DNA from: JBMOPD01 sp049323615
GTDB taxonomy: Bacteria; Bacillota; Desulfotomaculia; Desulfotomaculales; Desulfocucumaceae
Direction of reading: 5' to 3'
NCBI GenBank assembly: GCA_049323615.1
Contig: JBMOPD010000026.1
Location: 6,904-70,903, forward strand
DNA length: 64,000 nucleotides
The translations under genes were made by a program, and so were the position numbers. Positions 58,588 through 64,000 of this stretch are shown here, one piece after another (the first letter of the stretch is position 1; every line of letters starts with the position of its first letter). A model generated the notes under the pieces. The model was not told where the DNA came from and did not search any database. It saw only the letters and a list, made by a program, of their open reading frames with translations.

Positions 58588-59391
58588 TTGGCAGTAGTGT
58601 ATATCTCTGAGAAGCCGGTTAAAATGGATTTTGTCTTCAAGAAGGAAGTTCTTACAAAGATTGGGACCAGCCCCAGCAGCTTTCAGAACTGTTTTTATTG
58701 TGGCACATGCACGGCGGGGTGCGCTTTCTCAGGATTACGCGGCGACATCGACCCGCGTAAATTCGTACGCCAGGTCGTCCTGGGGCTGCGGGATGAGGTT
58801 TTAAATTCGTCTTTCATATGGCTTTGCACCATCTGTGAACGGTGCACGATTAACTGCCCCAACGAAGTCAACATTGCCGAACTGGTACAGGTAATCAGGG
58901 GAAGGTTCGGGATTAAGCCGCCAGGTGATCTAATGCTCCAGTGCCGGGCGATCGGCGGGGCTAAAAGTCAAATGGCGCTGATGGTAAGGTGGCTTAAAGA
59001 AGGGCTGGTCAGGGTGGATCCTGGGCGCAACCCCGAACCGGTGACATATCACGACCCCTGCAATCTGGGTCGGAAAGAGGGCGTCATTGAAGAACCACGG
59101 TACATTTTAAGCAGGGTCTGCGCTAACTACCGGGAAATGAAGCCGGGTAAACAGTACAACTACTGCTGCGGGAGCAGCGGGGGGGCGCTTCTGTCTGATG
59201 AATACGACAACCTGCGCCTGGCCATGGGCAGGCTGAAGGCTGAACAGATTGAGGAGACAGGCGCTAAAGTTGTCGCCACGTCCTGCCTCAATTGCTACGA
59301 CCAGCTTGTAAAAATAGCCGAACATTATAGTTTGAACGTACGGATTGCTTTTGTTCACGAACTTTTGGACCAGGCACTGGTAAATAATTGA
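58588..59391 (+). CDS. HdrC/HdrB-like Fe-S protein with one CCG domain
   Basis: A 267-residue soluble protein. Two 4Fe-4S motifs (C35-C38-C41-C45 and C80-C83-C86-C90) are followed by one CCG domain: HDPCNLGRKEG, NYCCGSSGGALL and ATSCLNCYDQL. Normal HdrD/DsrK proteins have a longer interdomain part; here the spacer is short. The TTG start 58588 lies 7 bases after GGGGGTG. It opens a set with a cytochrome b-like protein and a DsrK-like protein. A role in membrane-linked electron transfer is inferred. Confidence 0.85.
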   Translation: MAVVYISEKPVKMDFVFKKEVLTKIGTSPSSFQNCFYCGTCTAGCAFSGLRGDIDPRKFVRQVVLGLRDEVLNSSFIWLCTICERCTINCPNEVNIAELVQVIRGRFGIKPPGDLMLQCRAIGGAKSQMALMVRWLKEGLVRVDPGRNPEPVTYHDPCNLGRKEGVIEEPRYILSRVCANYREMKPGKQYNYCCGSSGGALLSDEYDNLRLAMGRLKAEQIEETGAKVVATSCLNCYDQLVKIAEHYSLNVRIAFVHELLDQALVNN

Positions 59392-59842
59392 CATTTAAAG
59401 CTTCTATAAGATATAGATAGAGTTTGCACGTTTTTTCAGGAGTACAATGTATATTTGCAAGGGAGTTTATATTATGAGCTGAGATGGGTTGTAAAAAACT
59501 GATCACTGAACCTGATGGAGATAATGATCGCAGGGAAGTATTTAAGTGTGCCTGTAGCTAACGAACGTATCATTAACAATCTGGATAAGTCGGATTTCAT
59601 CATTCAGACATCACTTTGACGAATAATCAGTAGCAATCCTATTACTTCTGTGGGTTTATCCCATATTGGCAAGTCGCTTATTGTTTGAAACGATCTCCAA
59701 TCAGGTGTGGCGCTGTGCCTTTCGCTAAGCCGGTGATCAGTGTGGAAAACAACTGCCTCAGGGCAATCCGGTCTATGGCTTTAGGCACATTTCTTTTTGC
59801 TGTTTTAAGGTTTATAAAAAGTTTTTAAGGGGGGAACATTGT
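59392..59842. other. 451-base gap before the cytochrome b gene
   Basis: No recognisable gene, RNA or repeat. Short frames are present but none has both a start with a good ribosome binding site and recognisable sequence. Confidence 0.35.
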
Positions 59843-60754
59843 TTGTTGCTGCTGATCTTTATTTACTTTTCTATTATCGCCTTTATAGGGGTCTCTCTCT
59901 ACAGGTTCTATAAATTTGCCAATATGCCCATGCATGGACGCTGGGAACTTTATCCGGTGCCTAAAGAGGCCGCTGACAGGCGCCACTACGGCGGGTCCTA
60001 TTTTGAAGACCTGGAGTGGTGGAACAAGCCTAAAAGCACCTCTTTGGCGGCAGAGCTATTGGATATGCTGAAAGAAATGCTTTTTATAAAGATATTGTTT
60101 GCCAACCAAAAACGGCACTGGTGGGTTAGTTACGCGCTGCATTTGGGAATCTATTTACTGGTGCTATGGGCTGTTTTGCTGTTGGCCGGCGCTGTTATGG
60201 AACTGTCCGGACTGCCCTTAACCACAGCTAAGGGAGTTAATGTTAACCCCTGGGCAGGCTTCATTTATTACCTCACCTTTATATCCGGCGCCACCGGAGC
60301 ACTGCTGCTGACTCTGGGATCTGCCGGCCTGTTTTTAAGAAGGCTGTTTAACAACACCTTGAAAAAATACACCTCTCCGCAGGAATATTTCAATCTGCTC
60401 TTTATCCTGGCTGTAGCGGTATCCGGACTGGTAGTGTGGAGCGGAGACCCCGCTTTCAATTACGGCCGGGAAATTATGAAAGGGCTGCTTACCTTCACCC
60501 CCATCCGGGCCGGTAACGCCCTTACCGTGCATATCTTGCTGCTGGGCGCACTGTTAATCTATATACCGCAGACCAAGATGAGCCATTACGTGGGCAAGTT
60601 CTTTTCTTTTCATAAGGTGATGTGGGAAAACGAACCCAATCTCAGGAACTCCAGGATGGAGGAAACTGTTCGAAAGGCCTTGAGCTATAAACCAAAGACC
60701 TCCTGGTCGGCGCCTCATATCAAGCCGGGTACCTCACCGCCTCTCAAAAGATAG
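59843..60754 (+). CDS. NarI/DsrM-like membrane cytochrome b subunit
   Basis: A 303-residue membrane protein with about six hydrophobic segments (residues 2-20, 92-118, 134-165, 184-200, 228-245 among others). Histidines within or near the segments (RHWWVSYALHLGIYLL, TVHILLLGALL, SHYVGKFFSFHK) are candidate heme b ligands. The pattern fits the nitrate-reductase-gamma/DsrM/HmcE group, which passes electrons between quinone and a DsrK-type partner. The TTG start has AAGGGGGG 8 bases before. The partner DsrK-like gene begins 36 bases after the stop. Confidence 0.85.
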   Translation: MLLLIFIYFSIIAFIGVSLYRFYKFANMPMHGRWELYPVPKEAADRRHYGGSYFEDLEWWNKPKSTSLAAELLDMLKEMLFIKILFANQKRHWWVSYALHLGIYLLVLWAVLLLAGAVMELSGLPLTTAKGVNVNPWAGFIYYLTFISGATGALLLTLGSAGLFLRRLFNNTLKKYTSPQEYFNLLFILAVAVSGLVVWSGDPAFNYGREIMKGLLTFTPIRAGNALTVHILLLGALLIYIPQTKMSHYVGKFFSFHKVMWENEPNLRNSRMEETVRKALSYKPKTSWSAPHIKPGTSPPLKR

Positions 60755-60790
60755 TATGAAAACACATAAAAAGATATAGGAGGTAGCCCT

Positions 60791-62395
60791 ATGAGTGATA
60801 TAAAACCCCAGGATATGGGAAAACCGTCGAAACAGCTGTTTAAACTGGGAAAACTGATGCCCCTGCCGGCGCCTTACGATAAGCCGGGCATGGAGCCGGA
60901 GTTTTCCGCTCCGAATGGGCCCTGGATAAACAACTACTGTGCCAGCCTGGACGGATTTGTGGGCAACGATATCCTGGCCAGGCCGAAGAACAGGGAAGAA
61001 GAGGAAGCCATGATGAAATATTTCCTGAACGGCCTAGATAAGCTCTTCTCGGATCAAACCAACAGGGGCTTTTTACAGCCGCTGACCCTGTCCTTTGAGT
61101 ACTGCGCCAAATGTAACACCTGTTCCGAGGCGTGTCACGTCTTTAAATCCAGCGGTGAGGCCGAGATATACAGGCCTATTTTCCGCTCCGAGACATTAAG
61201 GCTGATATATAGGAAATACAAGCAGGACGGCAGCCTGCTAAACCGTTTCAAGGGCGGAAACATTGACATCAGCATCGAAACGATAATGCGCCTGGGAGAA
61301 CTGGCCTACCGCTGCAACCTCTGCCGGCGCTGCGCCCAGACCTGCCCCCTGGGTCTGGACAACGGGCTGCTGACCAGGGAGATCAGAAAGCTGTTCAGCA
61401 TGGAAATGGGAATCGCACCAAAGCCGCTGCATGAAAAGGGCACAGTCAACCAGTTGAAAACCGGTTCCACCACCGGGCTGACCAGGGCCGCCTTTTTAGA
61501 CATGATCGAATTTATGGAAGACGATATCCATGAAATGACCGGCAAAAAGTATAAAATTCCCGTGGACAAAAAGGGCGCGGATATACTATTGGTCCATAAC
61601 GCCGGTGAATACATAGCCTGGCCGGAAAACGCCATGGCCTTCACCATCATTTTTGAGGAAGCAGGCCTCAATTGGACCCTGAGCAGCGATCCGATGGGCT
61701 ACGATAACGTTAACTACGGCCTTTTCTATGACGATGCCCAGGGGAGGAAGATTGGCCTTGCCCAGTTAAAGGTAGCCAGAGATCTGGGCGTAAGAAGGAT
61801 TGTAATAGGCGAGTGCGGTCACGCCCACAAGTCATCGATGGTAAGCATGGACCGGATTATGGTGGGTGAAGACAACATCCCCAGGGAGAGTTTTCTGCCC
61901 CTGCTGTGGGATTTGATTAAAAGGAAGGCAATCAAGGTGGATCCCATGAGAAATAACTTTCCGGTCACCCTGCATGACCCCTGCAATGTGGTCAGGATGA
62001 TGGGTATCGTCATGCCCCAGCGTAATATTATAAAAGCCATCTGCCCCCAGTTCAGGGAAATGACTCCCAACGGGGTTAAAAACTACTGCTGTGGTGGAGG
62101 CAGTGGCTTTGCCATAATGCAATCCTTTAACTTCCCCGAGTTCAGGAATAAGGTAACCAGCAGGATGAAATTTAAGCAGATCCTGGAAGCATTCCAGGAT
62201 ACCATAGAAAAACCGGATATTCCCAAATATGTTGCCGCCCCCTGTTCAAACTGCAAAGGAGCGATAAGAGACCTCTTTGAGTTTTATCAGACCACTGAAA
62301 AATTTAACGTACACTATGGCGGAATAGTTGAGTTGGTGGTTAATGCTATGACACATATTAAAAAGCCCTACCTTGATTTTCTACGGGAGAATTAA
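60791..62395 (+). CDS. DsrK/HmcF-like Fe-S protein
   Basis: A 534-residue cytoplasmic-face Fe-S protein. Two 4Fe-4S motifs lie at C105-C108-C111-C115 and C175-C178-C181-C185. The C-terminal CCG domain has HDPCNVVRMMG, NYCCGGGSGFA and APCSNCKGAI. A middle region with GECGHAHKSS replaces the first CCG domain, as in DsrK, HmcF and TmcB. Such proteins exchange electrons with heterodisulfide-like thiols or cytoplasmic carriers and a membrane cytochrome b. With the upstream NarI/DsrM-like gene it makes a two-subunit module; dsrJ, dsrO and dsrP are not seen. Confidence 0.88.
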   Translation: MSDIKPQDMGKPSKQLFKLGKLMPLPAPYDKPGMEPEFSAPNGPWINNYCASLDGFVGNDILARPKNREEEEAMMKYFLNGLDKLFSDQTNRGFLQPLTLSFEYCAKCNTCSEACHVFKSSGEAEIYRPIFRSETLRLIYRKYKQDGSLLNRFKGGNIDISIETIMRLGELAYRCNLCRRCAQTCPLGLDNGLLTREIRKLFSMEMGIAPKPLHEKGTVNQLKTGSTTGLTRAAFLDMIEFMEDDIHEMTGKKYKIPVDKKGADILLVHNAGEYIAWPENAMAFTIIFEEAGLNWTLSSDPMGYDNVNYGLFYDDAQGRKIGLAQLKVARDLGVRRIVIGECGHAHKSSMVSMDRIMVGEDNIPRESFLPLLWDLIKRKAIKVDPMRNNFPVTLHDPCNVVRMMGIVMPQRNIIKAICPQFREMTPNGVKNYCCGGGSGFAIMQSFNFPEFRNKVTSRMKFKQILEAFQDTIEKPDIPKYVAAPCSNCKGAIRDLFEFYQTTEKFNVHYGGIVELVVNAMTHIKKPYLDFLREN

Positions 62396-62452
62396 TTCAT
62401 CACATTAATTAAACGACTTTAGAACATCCTATGGTGAGGTTTGACCATTTTA

Positions 62453-63133
62453 ATGAAGCAAAATTTTTACATTCCTTACGAAAAACAGGAGGAAACACGT
62501 GTTAACAGGATGTGCGGAGCTGCTGCTCTTGCAATGGTATATCGTTCTTTGGGTTTGACAGTTACCCAATCAGAAATATGGAATAATATTTCCACACCGG
62601 ATAATCGCGGCGGTAGATTTGCTAAAACCAGTATTCTATGCCAGGATGCTTTGGAACGTGGGCTGAAATCGATAATTATCAAAGCGAAGGATCCTTTACA
62701 TGTTTTACATATTTGCGATAAAAATTCGGTTAGGGCCATACTAAATCTAAGGTTGAGATCAAGATCGGCATTGGGGCACTTTACTGTATTGGTTCGTATT
62801 ACTAATAAATTTGTTACTTGTCATGATCCACAATACGGACCATATAGAAGGATTAGTAAAAAGAACATTTTAGATTTATGGCTTCCTAATGCCAGTGATT
62901 GCGAAATTGGCGGTAATATACTGGTTGTATTAACTAACAAATATCAATCTAAATATATTTGTCCATCATGTAGCATGGAAATCCCCGATTCAATTCAATG
63001 TTATAATCCTAAATGCAGAAAAATCATCCCTTTACAGCCCGGAAATATACTGGGATGTGTTAACTATTATTGCCCGGAAATAACCTGGCAATTAATATTT
63101 TGCCCATACTGTGAAAGTTGGATTTCACCTTAG
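62453..63133 (+). CDS. C39-like cysteine peptidase with zinc-ribbon tail
   Basis: A 226-residue protein. The N-terminal part is a papain-like C39/C39-2 peptidase domain: IPYEKQ, then C21 (NRMCGAAALAMVY), H109 (GHFTVLV) and D125 (HDPQYGP) give a complete triad. The C-terminal part (about 165-222) has eight cysteines in four pairs, C170/C173, C183/C188, C202/C207 and C217/C220, likely two zinc ribbons. No transporter or bacteriocin gene is near. It is AT-rich compared with both sides, so probably acquired. The start is ATG 62453; a TTG 12 bases before is possible. Substrate and role are unknown. Confidence 0.7.
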   Translation: MKQNFYIPYEKQEETRVNRMCGAAALAMVYRSLGLTVTQSEIWNNISTPDNRGGRFAKTSILCQDALERGLKSIIIKAKDPLHVLHICDKNSVRAILNLRLRSRSALGHFTVLVRITNKFVTCHDPQYGPYRRISKKNILDLWLPNASDCEIGGNILVVLTNKYQSKYICPSCSMEIPDSIQCYNPKCRKIIPLQPGNILGCVNYYCPEITWQLIFCPYCESWISP

Positions 63134-63167
63134 TTAATATGACAAGTATTGAGAGTGGTAATCTAAG

Positions 63168-63494
63168 ATGGATGCAGAAAAAACATTTGTAAAAAACCTG
63201 AATCCCTATCAAAAAGTTATCCTCGGGTGGTTGAAACAGTCTCCCGATATAAATGCAGTTCAGATTGTGGTCAGGCTTAGGGAGCAATATCCGGATTTAA
63301 GGTTTCGAGAACGAACCGTCAGGCGGTTTGTTACCCAACTGCGAAAAAAATTTAATATTGACAAGGAATTTTCTCAAAGGCAGTGCCAGGCAGTATCCGA
63401 CCTGCCCATGGAAAAGCAGATAAAGGCCGGTTTGGGTGAAATTGTCGCGCCAAAGTCGAACGGAGGCTCGGTTAATAGATGGGAGGTTGTAAGC
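63168..63494 (+). pseudogene. Transposase N-terminal fragment (IS21 IstA-like)
   Basis: From ATG 63168 the frame reads a helix-turn-helix-like segment (NPYQKVILGWLKQ, then RERTVRRFVTQLRKKF). A QIKAGLGEI block follows, like the QVDFGEI that begins the catalytic core of IS21-type IstA, but with the key aspartate position changed to glycine. About 109 codons remain. The frame has no stop and runs on into hdrA. The start lacks a good ribosome binding site. Either it is a dead fragment left by an insertion, or it is translated as an N-terminal extension of HdrA. Confidence 0.55.
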
Positions 63495-64000
63495 GTGGAT
63501 GGAGAGAATGCTCCCCCAAAAGGGGCCGTTTGCATCGTCGGGGGCGGCATCAGCGGTATGCAGTCGGCCCTGGACCTGGCGGAATCCGGCCTCAAGGTTT
63601 ACATAGTGGAGGAAAAGCCGGCCATAGGGGGGCTTATGTCCAGATTGGACAAGACCTTTCCTACCAACGACTGCGCCATGTGCATAGTTTCCCCAAAACT
63701 GGTGGACGTGGGCAGACACCTGAATATTGACTTGATTACCGGGGGGCAAGTAGAGGGGATTAGGGGATCTTCCGAAAACTTCCGCGTCAAGGTGAGGAAA
63801 AGAGCACGGTATGTGGATATGAAGAAATGCACCGGGTGCGGCGAATGCGCCCGGGTATGCCCGGTGGAGGTGCCCAACGAGTTTGACGCCTGCCTGGGCG
63901 GCCGCAAGGCGGCATACAAACTGTACCCCCAGGCCATGCCCACCGCCTACGCCATCGACCGGCGGGGGACGCCTCCCTGCCGTGACGCCTGCCCGGCCGG
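63495..64000 (+). CDS. hdrA: HdrA-like FAD/Fe-S protein, 3' end outside window
   Basis: The beginning of a large HdrA-type subunit. CIVGGGISGMQSALDLAE is the FAD-binding Rossmann motif, FPTNDCAMCIVSPKLV the HdrA hallmark, and CTGCGECARVCP a 4Fe-4S motif. The last visible residues, TPPCRDACPA, look like the start of a GltD-like NAD(P)H domain, so a long fusion protein is expected. GTG 63495 has a near-perfect GGGAGG 8 bases ahead and is the preferred start, even though the frame is open upstream into a transposase fragment. It probably works with the DsrK-like and cytochrome b proteins upstream, linking soluble carriers to the membrane. Confidence 0.88.
   Translation, partial: MDGENAPPKGAVCIVGGGISGMQSALDLAESGLKVYIVEEKPAIGGLMSRLDKTFPTNDCAMCIVSPKLVDVGRHLNIDLITGGQVEGIRGSSENFRVKVRKRARYVDMKKCTGCGECARVCPVEVPNEFDACLGGRKAAYKLYPQAMPTAYAIDRRGTPPCRDACPA

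Noticed and set aside
59484..59640. Two very short frames after the HdrC-like gene, one with three cysteines
   Set aside because: No ribosome binding site and no similarity to known small peptides; too short to support.

Overview
The window looks like a piece of chromosome from an anaerobic, endospore-forming, Gram-positive bacterium of the Desulfotomaculum/Pelotomaculum (Peptococcaceae) type. This placement is an inference. It rests on sporulation genes (spoVB and a tiny spoVM-like gene), strong AGGAGG-type ribosome binding sites with many GTG and TTG starts, adenosylcobalamin-dependent methylmalonyl-CoA mutase with its helper proteins, two acyl-CoA oxidation gene sets, and many soluble and membrane Hdr/DsrMK-like iron-sulfur proteins. 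No tRNA, rRNA or CRISPR array was seen.

Layout. 1-7.6 kb: the end of thioredoxin reductase, meaB, a cluster of small unknown genes (a 58-residue membrane protein, two paralogous coiled-coil proteins, a 77-residue reverse-strand protein) and a DinG-like helicase. 7.7-12.7 kb: phosphatidylserine synthesis (psd-pssA), a 21-codon spoVM-like gene, a radical SAM protein, a Crp-type regulator, a cyclotransferase-like fusion and a QueG-like Fe-S protein. 12.8-16.3 kb: a metal-binding HMA protein, then a queuosine precursor operon (queD-queC-DUF366-queE-folE-ypmA-like). 16.4-22.5 kb: surE, spoVB, an EF-G paralogue and a cysteine desulfurase. 22.5-27.7 kb (reverse): thiolase, acyl-CoA dehydrogenase, cobO and both methylmalonyl-CoA mutase subunits. 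28.2-38.8 kb (reverse): malQ-treZ-GH57-treY-treT, giving two trehalose routes. 39-42.1 kb (reverse): a BadF/HgdC-type ATPase activator with two DUF2229/HgdB-like partners. 42.3-47.1 kb: DUF3786, nudF, minC, galT and glgA. 47.6-55 kb: a complete acyl-CoA oxidation set (acd, etfBA, HdrD-like, thiolase, hbd, crotonase). 55-58 kb: a group II intron remnant, sdpRI, an Rrf2 regulator and cysK. 58.6-64 kb: an Hdr/DsrMK-like membrane electron-transfer set, interrupted by an AT-rich insert carrying a C39-like peptidase and a transposase fragment, and ending in a partial hdrA.

How it fits together. ETF and the HdrD-like protein would collect electrons from acyl-CoA dehydrogenation. The cytochrome b/DsrK-like/HdrA set could exchange electrons with the membrane. 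Methylmalonyl-CoA mutase, MeaB and CobO supply a propionate or succinate branch. Maltodextrin, trehalose and glycogen genes form a storage and stress block.

Most striking non-gene signal: many intergenic gaps carry degenerate tandem repeats whose unit is always 7 bp (GTCAGAA, GTCAGGA, GACGACC, GGGATTG, AGCTTAT, GTCAGCT families), often as inverted pairs. They resemble in form the heptanucleotide STRR repeats known from filamentous cyanobacteria.
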